DNA of 64,000 nucleotides from an uncultured SAR86 cluster bacterium (GTDB lineage: Bacteria; Pseudomonadota; Gammaproteobacteria; Magnimaribacterales; D2472). The stretch's first letter is position 1. Every line of letters begins with the position of its first letter. Location: NCBI GenBank assembly GCA_902593675.1, contig CACJJI010000001.1:186001-250000 (forward strand), in the 5' to 3' direction. The notes beneath the pieces were generated by a model. That model was not told the origin of the DNA. It was given only the letters and a program-made list of their open reading frames with translations, and did no database searches. This document shows, one piece after another, positions 21,270 through 32,089 of this stretch. Position numbers and translations under genes: made by a program.

Positions 21270-22273
21270 ATAAGTTGTCTAAATTCTGCTGCGAACTAGA
21301 GAAGCACGCTGAAATTAAGCCACAAATTTTTCTTTCATCTGCAACTGGGTACAGAGCAAGAGCTGAGTTCGGTTTCAGTAAAAACTCCTACACAATGATG
21401 GAAAGTGAGCAGAAAATATACATGGATAAATCATCAATCCCCCATCCAAGTATTCAGGAAATAATGCCTGATTTACTGATTCAAATTAATAAATCAAAAC
21501 TAATACTCAAAAAATTATTTCAAATTAATTTTAGAACATCAGGAACACATGTTTTAGCCACACTGATTTACCATAAACCACTCCAGGAAGACTGGATTTT
21601 AGCTGCAAAAGATATTCAAAATAATTTTAAAAATCTATCTTTGATTGGAAGAAGTAAAAAACAAAAAGTATTAGTTGATAAAGAAGATCTAGAAGTGATC
21701 AACAATGACGCTAACTCTAGTTTTAAGATCTTACAAAATGATTTAGTTTTTTTTCAGCCTAATTTTTATCTTTACTCTTTAATGATCTCATTCATTTCCA
21801 AGCAATTGGAGGATCCTAGAGATTTATTGGAACTATATTGTGGCTGTGGTGGGTTCACTCTTCCATTGGCGTCAAAATTTAATAAAGTTTTTGCTACAGA
21901 AAACAATAGACATTCAATTAGATTGCTTAAAGAATCCATAAAATTAAATAACCTTTCTAATATTGAAACTGCAAGACTCTCAGACAATGAAACTGCATCT
22001 GCACTTGCTAATGAACGGTCATTTAGAAGATTGGAAAATATAGATATCCAGTCCTATGAATTCAGTCATATTTTAGTAGATCCACCTCGAGCTGGATTAA
22101 GCGATGAGACAATTACTCTATCAAAACAATTTAAAAATATGATTTATATTTCATGTAATCCAGAATCATTTTTAAGAGATATAGTTAAACTTGATAGAGA
22201 AATTGTATCAATTGGTATCTTTGATCAGTTTGCCAATACACAACACTTAGAAGTTATTGCATTTCTAAAATAA
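21266..22273 (+). CDS. trmA: tRNA (uracil-5-)-methyltransferase
   Basis: LELYCGCGGFTLPLA, HILVDPPRAGL, YISCNPESFLRD catalytic Cys motif. Confidence 0.95.
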   Translation: MNKLSKFCCELEKHAEIKPQIFLSSATGYRARAEFGFSKNSYTMMESEQKIYMDKSSIPHPSIQEIMPDLLIQINKSKLILKKLFQINFRTSGTHVLATLIYHKPLQEDWILAAKDIQNNFKNLSLIGRSKKQKVLVDKEDLEVINNDANSSFKILQNDLVFFQPNFYLYSLMISFISKQLEDPRDLLELYCGCGGFTLPLASKFNKVFATENNRHSIRLLKESIKLNNLSNIETARLSDNETASALANERSFRRLENIDIQSYEFSHILVDPPRAGLSDETITLSKQFKNMIYISCNPESFLRDIVKLDREIVSIGIFDQFANTQHLEVIAFLK

Positions 22274-22280
22274 AAAAATT

Positions 22281-22475
22281 CTATACTTTATTACTTGAGT
22301 GTTTGATGTTTGAATTGATCTTTTGAGTATTCTTTTCCACAGTCTGCTTTAACTTTGCTTCGGCAAGCATCCAATCAACTATTTTATCTTCTTGATCCTT
22401 TGTCCTTGCTTGTAAGAGCTTCTTGTGAAGAAAGTCCATTGTTCGGGAATAGCTAGCCATAGCTAAATAATACAC
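22281..22475 (-). CDS. small hypothetical protein (true start may be internal Met at about 22460)
   Basis: Open charged/helical reading frame SRTMDFLHKKLLQARTKDQEDKIVDWMLAEAKLKQTVEKNTQKIN between trmA and an ACAD gene. Confidence 0.5.
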   Translation of the reverse strand: MYYLAMASYSRTMDFLHKKLLQARTKDQEDKIVDWMLAEAKLKQTVEKNTQKINSNIKHSSNKV

Positions 22476-22519
22476 TAAGATATTGCCTTGAGAAATGAAG
22501 ATGAGATACTAAGATCTAA

Positions 22520-23701
22520 ATGTTAATTCAATTAAGCCAAAAACAATTAAAACTTCAAAATGAACTTCAAGAATATTTTGAAAGCTTAATTACACCAACT
22601 CTTAAAGCAGAATTAAGTCAACCAGAATATTTCGAGGGTGGTGGACCTGAATTTAAAAAGGCTATGAAAACCATGGGTTCTGATGGGTGGATAGGCTTAA
22701 GCTGGAAAAAAGAATTTGGAGGCAAAGAGCTTAGTCCAATTGAACAATACATCTTTGTAGAAACAGTTATGAGAACTGGCTTCCCCTTCCCCTTTTTAAC
22801 AACTGAATCTGTTGGCCCTATGATTGCAGAACATGGCTCTGAATGGGCAAAGGAAGAAATTGCAACCAAGATTCTTAAAGGCGAGCTAATTTTTGGTATT
22901 GGTTACTCAGAACCAAATTCAGGTACAGACCTAGCATCATTGCAAACCAAAGTTATTAAACAAACAGATGGATACCTGATCAATGGTCAGAAGATGTGGA
23001 CAAGTTTAGCTAATTTCTCTGACTATATTTGGTTAGCAACAAGGACTGATTTTGAAGCAAAAAATCATAAAGGTATCTCAATGTTCATTGTTCCGACGGA
23101 TGATCCTGGATTTTCAATGTCAGCAATAAATACCTTGGGAGACGTCAGAACCAATGCAACATTTTATGACAATATTCTTGTGCCTGAATCTCACCTTGTT
23201 GGAGAACTTAATCAAGGTTGGTCCTTGATCACAAGCCAGCTTAACTTAGAACGGTTGGCGCTTGTAAATCATGGGCCTGTAGAGCAGCTGTACAAGGATG
23301 TCTTAAAAACTGCTCAATCTACGAAAATTGATAACAATCAATATTTAAGCGACCTCTCATGGGTTAAACATAATTTTGCTCATGTTCACTCAGGCATTGA
23401 AGCTCTTAAACTGATTTGCTGGAAACAAACATGGATTATGGAATCAGACCAATTAAATATGGCTGAGGCATCTGTTGCAAAGGTCTATGGATCTGAATTT
23501 TTTATTGAAGCCTACAGGCTTTTAATGGAAGTTATGGGTGAGCTCAGCATTCTAAAAAATGATTCTGATTTAACGATCTTAAATGCGAGACTTGAACGTA
23601 TGTACAGAACTGCTTCAATTCTAACCTTTGGTGGTGGAACCAATGAAGTCCAGAGAGATATTATTGCAATGGCTGGGTTGTTAATGCCAAGGACACGCTA
23701 A
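22520..23701 (+). CDS. acyl-CoA dehydrogenase family protein (long subunit)
   Basis: GIGYSEPNSGTDLASLQT, INGQKMWTS, LNLERLALVN, LTFGGGTNEVQRDIIA. Confidence 0.93.
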   Translation: MLIQLSQKQLKLQNELQEYFESLITPTLKAELSQPEYFEGGGPEFKKAMKTMGSDGWIGLSWKKEFGGKELSPIEQYIFVETVMRTGFPFPFLTTESVGPMIAEHGSEWAKEEIATKILKGELIFGIGYSEPNSGTDLASLQTKVIKQTDGYLINGQKMWTSLANFSDYIWLATRTDFEAKNHKGISMFIVPTDDPGFSMSAINTLGDVRTNATFYDNILVPESHLVGELNQGWSLITSQLNLERLALVNHGPVEQLYKDVLKTAQSTKIDNNQYLSDLSWVKHNFAHVHSGIEALKLICWKQTWIMESDQLNMAEASVAKVYGSEFFIEAYRLLMEVMGELSILKNDSDLTILNARLERMYRTASILTFGGGTNEVQRDIIAMAGLLMPRTR

Positions 23702-24807
23702 TGGATTTTTCTGAGCAATCACATCAAACTGAAATCAGGGATTCATTGAATAAGATTCTCAGCGAGCATTGCTCGCAAGAACTCTTAAAAGAATATGATG
23801 CAAACTTCAAACATGATGAAAGTTTACTGTCTCTATTGTCTGCTAATGGTTTTTTAGGATTGGGTCTAAATGAAAAATACGGAGGCAGTGGTGAAGATCT
23901 CTATGATCTAGGTATATTATTTGAGCGGCTTGGATACCATGCTGCGCCATTGAGTTTAAGCGGTTGCTTGGTAGATGTGGCTCAAACAATTCAGAAATTT
24001 GGTAATGAAGAATCTTGTAAAGAAATACTGAGCTCAATCATTGCGGGTGAAATCTACACCTCAGCAATTTTAGAACCCTTCAACCAAGATCCTGAAAATC
24101 CAATGACTACAGCTAAAATAGAAAATGATCAGCTGATAATTTCAGGAACTAAATATTTATCTGAAATATCATCAATGGCTAAAAGTATTCTTATTTCAGC
24201 TAATTCAAGTGAAGGTGTTTTATTGGTTCTAGTTGAATCAGATAAAGTTAAATTAACAGAGTTATCTAGCACTGCCAATTCTCCTCTTTTTAAAGTAGAG
24301 CTAGATTCAGTGAGAATAAGTAGAAGATCTATTATTCATGAACAAGGACGGGGTTTAGAGGCTTTGAGGTACCTCATTCAAATAAACATGGTAATGAGAA
24401 GTTATATTGCACTAGGTATTACTGAAAAGATGACATCATTAGTAGCGGGATATACATCTGAGAGAGAACAATTTGGAAGAGTAATCGGGACATTCCAGGC
24501 TGTATCGCATAGAGCTGCAGATTGTTTTATAGAGCTTGAATGCTTAAGACTTGTTAATCAGCAAGCATCTATAAATTTAAATACCAGTCTTGATTGTGAA
24601 AATGATGCCTTGATATCTAAGATTTGGGCTGGTAATGCATGTCATAAAATTAGTTACTCAGCTCAACACCTTCATGGGGGAATGGGCGTAGATAAAGATT
24701 ATGTTCTATGGAGATACTGTTTGCTGGCTAAAGAATGTGAGCTTATTAATGGCTCAGCCAGTCAAAATATTGACAGACTGGGCATAAATATAACTACAAA
24801 TCAATAA
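23701..24807 (+). CDS. acyl-CoA dehydrogenase family protein (short subunit)
   Basis: YTSEREQFGRVIGTFQAVSHRAADCFIE, QHLHGGMGVDKDYVLWRY; start overlaps the upstream stop. Confidence 0.92.
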   Translation: MDFSEQSHQTEIRDSLNKILSEHCSQELLKEYDANFKHDESLLSLLSANGFLGLGLNEKYGGSGEDLYDLGILFERLGYHAAPLSLSGCLVDVAQTIQKFGNEESCKEILSSIIAGEIYTSAILEPFNQDPENPMTTAKIENDQLIISGTKYLSEISSMAKSILISANSSEGVLLVLVESDKVKLTELSSTANSPLFKVELDSVRISRRSIIHEQGRGLEALRYLIQINMVMRSYIALGITEKMTSLVAGYTSEREQFGRVIGTFQAVSHRAADCFIELECLRLVNQQASINLNTSLDCENDALISKIWAGNACHKISYSAQHLHGGMGVDKDYVLWRYCLLAKECELINGSASQNIDRLGINITTNQ

Positions 24808-24808
24808 G

Positions 24809-25738
24809 TTACAGCTGTTCAGCTAACTCAGGCAAGGCGTTAAATAAATCAGCAACTAGGCCGTAATCGGCTACCTGAAATATAGGGGCATCCTCATCTT
24901 TGTTTATTGCAACGATTACTTTTGAGTCCTTCATTCCTGCTAAATGCTGAATTGCTCCACTAATTCCAACTGCTATATATAAATCAGGAGCAACAATTTT
25001 ACCTGTTTGACCAACCTGATAATCATTTGGAACAAATCCTGCATCTACAGCTGCTCTTGAGGCTCCAACTGCAGCTCCAAGTTTGTCAGCAATAGTTTCC
25101 AAGAGATGGAAATTGTCACCTGATTGCATGCCTCGACCACCTGAAATTACAATACTTGCAGCGGTAAGCTCAGGTCTATCGCTTTGAGCTATCTCTTCAT
25201 TTACGAATGAAGATAAATCAGATATTCCATCAGCTGAAATTGGTTCTACAGATGCAGATCCACCGCTAGCATTGACAGGATCAAAAGCAGTAGCTCTGAC
25301 AGTGATAACTTTTATTGCATCGCTAGATTTAACTGTCGCTATGCAACTACCAGCATAAATTGGACGTTTAAAAGTATCCTCTGATACAACTTCAGTAATT
25401 TCAGAAATTTGCTGAACATCAAGCAATGCACTAAGTCTTGGTAAAACATTCTTACCGAAAGTTGTGGCTGGAGCGAGAATATGAGAATAATCAGCTGAAA
25501 TTGATTTAATTAAATTTGCTGTGCTCTCGGCTAATTGATTTTCGTAGGCAGAGTCATCGACTAAGATAACTTTTTCGATGCCCTCAACAGCTGCAGCTTC
25601 ATCAGCCACAGATTGACAAGAACTGCCTGCTACCAGTATGTGGACTGCACCACCAATTACATTTGCCGCTGCTACAGTGTTAAGTGTTGCTGGCTTAAGA
25701 TTCGAATTATCGTGCTCTGCTATAACTAATGTACTCAT
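24809..25738 (-). CDS. etfA: electron transfer flavoprotein alpha subunit
   Basis: [73 protein letters not shown]. Confidence 0.97.
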   Translation of the reverse strand: MSTLVIAEHDNSNLKPATLNTVAAANVIGGAVHILVAGSSCQSVADEAAAVEGIEKVILVDDSAYENQLAESTANLIKSISADYSHILAPATTFGKNVLPRLSALLDVQQISEITEVVSEDTFKRPIYAGSCIATVKSSDAIKVITVRATAFDPVNASGGSASVEPISADGISDLSSFVNEEIAQSDRPELTAASIVISGGRGMQSGDNFHLLETIADKLGAAVGASRAAVDAGFVPNDYQVGQTGKIVAPDLYIAVGISGAIQHLAGMKDSKVIVAINKDEDAPIFQVADYGLVADLFNALPELAEQL

Positions 25739-26487
25739 GAAATCACCTTTGCTTCATTTTTTAATTTGCCAACTAATTCTTCAACTGATTCAACCTTAAT
25801 ACCTTCTTGTCTTGCGGCTGGTAATTCAACTGAAAGCAATTCCATACGAGGTGCTGTATCAATGCCCATAGCATCAATAGGTTGAACATCTAATTCTTTT
25901 TTCTTTGCCTTCATGATATTAGGCAATGATGCGTAACGGGGTTCGTTCAATCTTAGATCAGTAGTAATAATGGCTGGAAGTGAAACTTTAATAGTTTGAA
26001 GACCACCATCAATTTCACGAGTAACGGAAGCTGAGTCTCCATCAATGGAAATTTCTGAAGCAAAAGTCGCTTGACCATAATTTAATAGAGCTGCAAGCAT
26101 CTGACCTGTCTGATTGTTATCTCCATCAATAGCTTGCTTACCAAGTATTACAAGCTGGGGTGATTCAGCCTCAATAACTTTTGATAATGCTTTGGCAATT
26201 GCTAGAGGTTCAAGCAATGAATCTGTTTCGACTAATATTGCTCTATCCGCACCTAATGCTAAAGCAGTTCTGAGCTGCTCCTGCGAGTCTGATTTACCAA
26301 CTGTTACTGCAACAACTTCTGATGCAGTCCCAGCCTCTTTTAGTCTAACAGCTTCTTCGATGGCAATTTCACAAAAGGGGTTCATTGCCATTTTAACATT
26401 ATTAAGATCAACGTCTGATTGATCTCCAAGCGGTCTAACTTTAACGTTATAATCAACAACACGTTTAATGGGTACTACTATTTTCAT
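25735..26487 (-). CDS. etfB: electron transfer flavoprotein beta subunit
   Basis: [58 protein letters not shown]. Confidence 0.97.
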   Translation of the reverse strand: MKIVVPIKRVVDYNVKVRPLGDQSDVDLNNVKMAMNPFCEIAIEEAVRLKEAGTASEVVAVTVGKSDSQEQLRTALALGADRAILVETDSLLEPLAIAKALSKVIEAESPQLVILGKQAIDGDNNQTGQMLAALLNYGQATFASEISIDGDSASVTREIDGGLQTIKVSLPAIITTDLRLNEPRYASLPNIMKAKKKELDVQPIDAMGIDTAPRMELLSVELPAARQEGIKVESVEELVGKLKNEAKVIS

Positions 26488-26629
26488 ATATAGGGCTCGT
26501 TAATTTTGAAACTATTATATTTCGTTATAATTATTTATCAATTTTTAATATAATAATATTCGTTCGATAGTTATGTAAGGGATATAATTGTAATGTTTTT
26601 TTACCACTAAAAAAAGAGGGAGCTGGCTC

Positions 26630-28255
26630 ATGGAAAGAGAAGTAATGGAATACGATGTTGTTATAGTTGGAGGCGGTCCTTCAGGGTTAAGCGCCGCAAT
26701 TAGACTTGCTCAACTCTCAAAAGAACACAATAAACCACTCGAAATATGCTTGCTTGAAAAAGGCTCAGAAATTGGAGCCCATATTCTTTCTGGTAATGTT
26801 TTTCAACCAACTGCTCTAAATGAATTAATTCCGGATTGGAAAGAAAAAAACTGCCCGCTAAATGTTCCAGTTAAAAAAGATAAATTAATGTTTCTCTTTA
26901 AAAAATTTGGAATATCTATCCCCTCTTTTGTCATGCCTCCTATGAATAACCATGGTAACTACGTGACAAGTTTAGGAAATCTTTGTCGCTGGCTCGCTAC
27001 CCAAGCTGAAGAAATGGGTATAGAGATCTTTCCTGGATTCCCAGCAAGTGAGATTCTGTATGAAAATGATAAAGTCGTTGGCGTTCGAACTGGCGATATG
27101 GGAGTTGGCCAAGATGGTGAGCAAAAGCCTGGATTTGAAGCTGGTATTGATATCAAAGCTAAATACACTATCTTTGGAGAAGGATGTCGGGGTCATCTAG
27201 GGAAGCAGCTTATAGCTAAATATGAATTGGACAAGGATAAAGATCCTCAGCACTATGGTATTGGTTTTAAAGAGGTCTGGAAAATTAAAGATGAGGTTCA
27301 TGAAGAAGGATTGGTTATACATACTAACGGATGGCCTAGCGCAAAAAATACTCCTGCTGGATCCTATCTCTACCATGCTGATAATAATGAAGTCTACCTA
27401 GGCTATGTTGTTCCTCTCGATTATGAAAACCCCCATTTAAGTCCTTTTGATGAGTTTCAAACATGGAAAACACACCCATCAATTAAGCCATACTTAGAAG
27501 GCGGTGAAAGACTGACCTATGGAGCAAGAGCTTTGATTAAAGGCGGTATTCAGTCTCTTCCTAGCATGGAATTCCCTGGCGGATTATTGGTAGGAGATAA
27601 TGCAGGAACACTTAACTTCTCAAAAATTAAAGGCTCTCATACTGCAATGAAATCAGGAATGCTTGCCGCAGAAGCAATCTTTAATAACATTGATTCTGAA
27701 GGTACCTTGCAATTTGATGAAATGATTGCAGGGAGCTGGATACATGCAGAACTTCATAAATCTAGAAATTTTGGTCCAATGTTTCATAAATTTGGTGCGC
27801 TAATAGGAGCTGCTTTTAATGCTATCGATCAACTTATTTTTAGAGGCAATTTACCTTTTACTCTTCATCACACAACCCCAGATTATGCTTGCTTAAAACC
27901 TGCAGCCGATATGCCAGTTATTGAATATCCAAAACCAGATGGAAAAATTAGCTTTGATAAATTGAGCAGTGTTTTCTTGTCTAACACCTATCATGAAGAA
28001 GACCAGCCCTGCCATCTAACATTGAAGGATTCATCCATTCCTATCCTTCAAAATCTTCCAATGTATGCAGAGCCGGCTCAAAGATATTGCCCAGCTGGGG
28101 TATATGAGGTTGTTGAAAAAGATTCAGGCTCAGAATTTGTTATCAATGGTCAAAACTGTGTGCATTGCAAAACGTGCGATATTAAAGATCCTGCACAGAA
28201 TATTACCTGGGTCACACCTGAGGGAACTGGCGGCCCGAATTACCCAAATATGTAA
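26630..28255 (+). CDS. electron transfer flavoprotein-ubiquinone oxidoreductase
   Basis: VVIVGGGPSGLSAAIRLAQL; C-terminal 4Fe-4S region RYCPAGVYEV...INGQNCVHCKTCDIKDPAQNITWVTPEGTGGPNYPNM. Confidence 0.97.
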   Translation: MEREVMEYDVVIVGGGPSGLSAAIRLAQLSKEHNKPLEICLLEKGSEIGAHILSGNVFQPTALNELIPDWKEKNCPLNVPVKKDKLMFLFKKFGISIPSFVMPPMNNHGNYVTSLGNLCRWLATQAEEMGIEIFPGFPASEILYENDKVVGVRTGDMGVGQDGEQKPGFEAGIDIKAKYTIFGEGCRGHLGKQLIAKYELDKDKDPQHYGIGFKEVWKIKDEVHEEGLVIHTNGWPSAKNTPAGSYLYHADNNEVYLGYVVPLDYENPHLSPFDEFQTWKTHPSIKPYLEGGERLTYGARALIKGGIQSLPSMEFPGGLLVGDNAGTLNFSKIKGSHTAMKSGMLAAEAIFNNIDSEGTLQFDEMIAGSWIHAELHKSRNFGPMFHKFGALIGAAFNAIDQLIFRGNLPFTLHHTTPDYACLKPAADMPVIEYPKPDGKISFDKLSSVFLSNTYHEEDQPCHLTLKDSSIPILQNLPMYAEPAQRYCPAGVYEVVEKDSGSEFVINGQNCVHCKTCDIKDPAQNITWVTPEGTGGPNYPNM

Positions 28256-29994
28256 TGAACAATATTAAACTAATTGCTATACTAATTTTTGTTGCAAGTT
28301 GCTCATCTGAGTCTTCGCAAATTAAGTTTGAGTCCTTGTTAGATTCAGAGTGGTCCAAAATAGTTAATGATAATCCTGTTTATGCCTCAAGCATGGGTGA
28401 TCTCAGTCAAAATACGAAATGGTCTGATACTTCAGTTGAAAAAATTTACTCAGATCATCAAGATCAGTTAGCTGTTCTTAATCAATTGGATGAATTGGAT
28501 ATCAGTGACTTCACTGAGGAAAATAAGGTAAATTACCTATTGTTCAAGCAGCAGTATGAAAATTCAATAGAATCTCATGCATACAAGACCTTTTTAATTC
28601 CATTTAGCCACAGAGGTGGTATACAGCTTCAACACGAAACTACCAGCATAGTACCCCTCAGAAATAAACAACACTACTTAGATTGGATAGAGAGAATTTC
28701 AAAGATAGATGTATTAGTAGATGCAGCAATTGAAAAAGCAAAAATAGGTATTGCAGAAGAAATTGTTCCTCCACGATTTCTCATGCAAAAAGTTTATAAA
28801 CAAATTGAGCTGCAAGCCTTTGTAGAACCAAAAGATAGTCCTTTTTACAGAGCCTTTCTTGAGATGGATAGATCATTGGATGGTGATGAGGTTCAAGAAA
28901 TTCAGCAAAAAGCTCTTGATGTTATAAAGTCAAAGGTTATTCCTGCTTATTTAAAACTCCATAGATTTTTTAAAGATGATTACCTTCCAGCCTGCAGAAA
29001 ATCCATCGGCATTAAAGAAATTAAGAACGGCAAAGAATATTATGAATTCTTAGCAAGAAAATTTACAACCACAAACCTGACTCCAAAAGAAATTCATGAA
29101 ATAGGTTTAGCTGAAGTTGCCAGAATAAGAAATGAAATGGATGCCATAATTAAAGAGGTTAAATGGGAGGGAACGTTTAAATCCTTCCTAGATAATTTAC
29201 GCACCAATCCTAAATTCTACTATGAAACACCTGAAGAACTTTTTGAGTCATATCTTGCAACTTCAAAGAGAATTGATCCAGAGCTAGTAAAACTCTTTAA
29301 AGTGCTCCCATCTATGCCCTATGGACTAAAGCCCATTCCTATGGAAAGTGCGCCTGATACGACAACAGCATACTATCAACGACCTGCCGCAGATGGTTCT
29401 CGAGCTGGATATTACTATGTAAATTTATATCGACCCGAAGTTAGACCAAAATATGAAATAGAAGTGCTTAGCGTTCATGAAGCAATGCCTGGCCATCATT
29501 TGCAAATAGCCCTCGCAATGGAATTAGATTTACCTAATTTTAGAAAGTATGGAGGCATTACTGCATTTGTTGAAGGTTGGGGGCTTTATAGCGAAAGACT
29601 TGGTTATGATTTAGGCTTGTATAAAGATCCTTATTCTAGATTTGGTCAACTGACCTATGACATGTGGCGAGCAATAAGACTGGTTGTAGATACTGGAATG
29701 CACTACTTTGATTGGAGCAGACAAGATGCAATAAATTACTTTTTGGATAATTCTGCAAAAACAAAACAAGATGTAATGAATGAGGTCGACAGGTATATAA
29801 ATTGGCCTGGACAAGCCCTCGCATACAAAATTGGTCAACTGAAAATACTTGAACTAAGAGCTAAAGCAGAATCTGAACTAGGTGATAGCTTTGATATCAA
29901 AGACTTTCATCACGAAGTGCTGAAAAGAGGCGCTCTACCCCTAGATATACTAGAAAAATATATTAATCAATGGATCGAAGAAGGGTTAAACTAA
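28255..29994 (+). CDS. DUF885 family putative metallopeptidase lipoprotein
   Basis: Lipobox FVASC; VHEAMPGHHLQIALAMEL (HEaxPGHH motif of DUF885). Confidence 0.88.
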   Translation: MNNIKLIAILIFVASCSSESSQIKFESLLDSEWSKIVNDNPVYASSMGDLSQNTKWSDTSVEKIYSDHQDQLAVLNQLDELDISDFTEENKVNYLLFKQQYENSIESHAYKTFLIPFSHRGGIQLQHETTSIVPLRNKQHYLDWIERISKIDVLVDAAIEKAKIGIAEEIVPPRFLMQKVYKQIELQAFVEPKDSPFYRAFLEMDRSLDGDEVQEIQQKALDVIKSKVIPAYLKLHRFFKDDYLPACRKSIGIKEIKNGKEYYEFLARKFTTTNLTPKEIHEIGLAEVARIRNEMDAIIKEVKWEGTFKSFLDNLRTNPKFYYETPEELFESYLATSKRIDPELVKLFKVLPSMPYGLKPIPMESAPDTTTAYYQRPAADGSRAGYYYVNLYRPEVRPKYEIEVLSVHEAMPGHHLQIALAMELDLPNFRKYGGITAFVEGWGLYSERLGYDLGLYKDPYSRFGQLTYDMWRAIRLVVDTGMHYFDWSRQDAINYFLDNSAKTKQDVMNEVDRYINWPGQALAYKIGQLKILELRAKAESELGDSFDIKDFHHEVLKRGALPLDILEKYINQWIEEGLN

Positions 29995-30533
29995 TCACTT
30001 ATATTGCCTAGTTCAAACACGCAATCAAAACTTGTAAGTGATAGCTGGCCTTCAAAAACATTATCTTGTTTAAGGGCTATTTCTATTAACGAATAATAAA
30101 CAGAACGAGAGATAAATCCTTCGATATTATTTCTCACGTGAACAAATGGAATATATTCACCACCTATTTTTTTAACTTCTAGCTTGTGGTCTTGATCTAA
30201 GGGTATAGATAAATCCAGATTTGTTTTTAAAATAATATTCTTTTGGTCTGAATCAACCTCATAATCAACTATCATGTATGGAGCTAAATCTACTGTTACA
30301 GGTACTTTTTCTACAGGAGTGACTAAAAAATATCTGTTATTCTCAAATTTTAAAATTCTAGAAAATAGAATTTTTAATTTGTCTCTTCCAATAATTGAAC
30401 CTTGATAAAACCAATTACCTTCCCTATCAATTTTCATCTCCACCCCCTCACATAAATCAGGATTCCAAAGATGCACAGGAGGATACTTCTCCTCAATTGA
30501 ATTCACAGAGTGCAAAAGATCAGCGAAGTCCAT
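29991..30533 (-). CDS. DUF1285-like protein
   Basis: VHLWNPDLCEGVEMKIDREGNWFYQGSIIGRDKLKILFSRILKFEN. Confidence 0.82.
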   Translation of the reverse strand: MDFADLLHSVNSIEEKYPPVHLWNPDLCEGVEMKIDREGNWFYQGSIIGRDKLKILFSRILKFENNRYFLVTPVEKVPVTVDLAPYMIVDYEVDSDQKNIILKTNLDLSIPLDQDHKLEVKKIGGEYIPFVHVRNNIEGFISRSVYYSLIEIALKQDNVFEGQLSLTSFDCVFELGNISD

Positions 30534-31128
30534 ATAAGGTTTGCAGTAAAATTATTAAGCCCAATCCAGCAATAAATGCTGATGAGATAAATTGAATATT
30601 ATCAGAATGCTTATTAAAGATATCACCCATTGAATTATGAGTTAATGCATAGCTCACAAAGGAAAACCAAGCAGCGGTCACTATTGGGAAATATAACAAG
30701 TAAATTATCGACATTAATGAATTAGAGCTAAGATTTATAAAAGAGAATAGAGAAACTGTAAATAGAAATGCTTTTACATTTAACAAATTTGTTACCAAAC
30801 CAATTACAAATGGATTTTTGAATAGGACCTTTGCCTCGTCAGATTTAGATGATTTTTTTGAAACAAAAAAACCAATTCCAAGATAGAGTAAATATAAGGC
30901 TCCTAAAAATTTGATAAAAAATTTAGCCTCTTCAGAGCTATAAATTATTAATGAAATACCGGAAATAGCAAAAAAACAATGTATAAATATTCCAGAGCCA
31001 ATGCCTAGAGCGGTAAGTATGCCCTGGGCCCGACCTCCAACAAATGATTGTTGAAAGATAATGGCAGTATCTGGACCAGGCGACATAACAGCTAACAAAT
31101 GAGCAATGGCAGCTGAAACAAACATCAT
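30520..31128 (-). CDS. LysE/RhtB family amino-acid exporter
   Basis: HLLAVMSPGPDTAIIFQQSFVGGRAQGILTALGIGSG N-terminal signature, multiple TMs. Confidence 0.9.
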   Translation of the reverse strand: MMFVSAAIAHLLAVMSPGPDTAIIFQQSFVGGRAQGILTALGIGSGIFIHCFFAISGISLIIYSSEEAKFFIKFLGALYLLYLGIGFFVSKKSSKSDEAKVLFKNPFVIGLVTNLLNVKAFLFTVSLFSFINLSSNSLMSIIYLLYFPIVTAAWFSFVSYALTHNSMGDIFNKHSDNIQFISSAFIAGLGLIILLQTLYGLR

Positions 31129-32087
31129 GAACCTATTATCTCAGGTTCAATTACTAACTGTATTTTAAATTGCTCATATATTTTTGATTGTATTTGATTG
31201 AGGAGATTTATTACTTCATCAAATGATGCGCCGCCATTATTGATAAGCACGAGGGAGTGGTTAGCATAGAAACCCAAAGTATTAGGAATTATTAATTCAG
31301 GTTTGATTAGCTCAATAAGTCTTGCTGCGCTGAACTTTGTAAATCCGTCTACCTGATCCCAACGATGACCATCTAAAAAAGTACGATCAAAATCATTAGT
31401 TCTTAAAATGGGATTTTTAAAGATACTTCCTACATTAGGCATTAGCTTCGGATCAGGCAATTTAGAGTTCCTAATATCTTTTATGGATTCAGAAAGCACT
31501 CTTGGAGTTATAGAGGAGCTATCAATCGAGTTATCTTTGAGAAAATCACTTAATGCTGGGTAGCTTAAGTTAGGTTCAAAAGATTTATTAAATATGAAGT
31601 TAACTTTCAAAATAATATAATTTTTTAATTTAAATATTGAATGACGATATGAAAATTCACATTGATCATTATTCAACGTTTCAACTCTTCTTGTGCTTAA
31701 ATTAAAACATTCAATGCTTCTAATGAATGAACTTATTTCAACACCATAGGCCCCAATATTTTGAACAGGTGCTGCGCCAACAGACCCTGGTATATGTGTC
31801 AGATTTTCTATGCCATACAGCTCATTTATCAGGCAATGTTCAATTAAATCAGCCCAGTTAAGCCCTGCCCCAACAGCAATACAATTACCATTTATCTCTA
31901 TTTCCTTTAATTGAACTGAAATAACAGTTCCATCATAGTAGTCACTTAAAATCACATTGGTGCCTGCACCAAGTATCAAAATTTCATCTTGATTAACTTC
32001 ATCGAGCATAGATAAGTCATCCAAGGAATTTATGTATATATAGTTTTTTGCTTTTGCTTTGAGATCAAAAGAGTTAGATATCATCAT
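31125..32087 (-). CDS. murB: UDP-N-acetylenolpyruvoylglucosamine reductase
   Basis: LGAGTNVILSD, IENLTHIPGSVGAAPVQNIGAYGVEI, YRHSIFK, PNVGSIFKNP. Confidence 0.95.
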   Translation of the reverse strand: MMISNSFDLKAKAKNYIYINSLDDLSMLDEVNQDEILILGAGTNVILSDYYDGTVISVQLKEIEINGNCIAVGAGLNWADLIEHCLINELYGIENLTHIPGSVGAAPVQNIGAYGVEISSFIRSIECFNLSTRRVETLNNDQCEFSYRHSIFKLKNYIILKVNFIFNKSFEPNLSYPALSDFLKDNSIDSSSITPRVLSESIKDIRNSKLPDPKLMPNVGSIFKNPILRTNDFDRTFLDGHRWDQVDGFTKFSAARLIELIKPELIIPNTLGFYANHSLVLINNGGASFDEVINLLNQIQSKIYEQFKIQLVIEPEIIGS

Positions 32088-32089
32088 AA

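Noticed and set aside
26114-26422. 102-aa plus-strand ORF opposite etfB
   Set aside because: Ser/Ala-rich antisense shadow of a conserved gene.
30520-31128. LysE/RhtB exporter as a novel membrane system
   Set aside because: N-terminal PGPDT motif and TM pattern fit a standard LysE/RhtB exporter.
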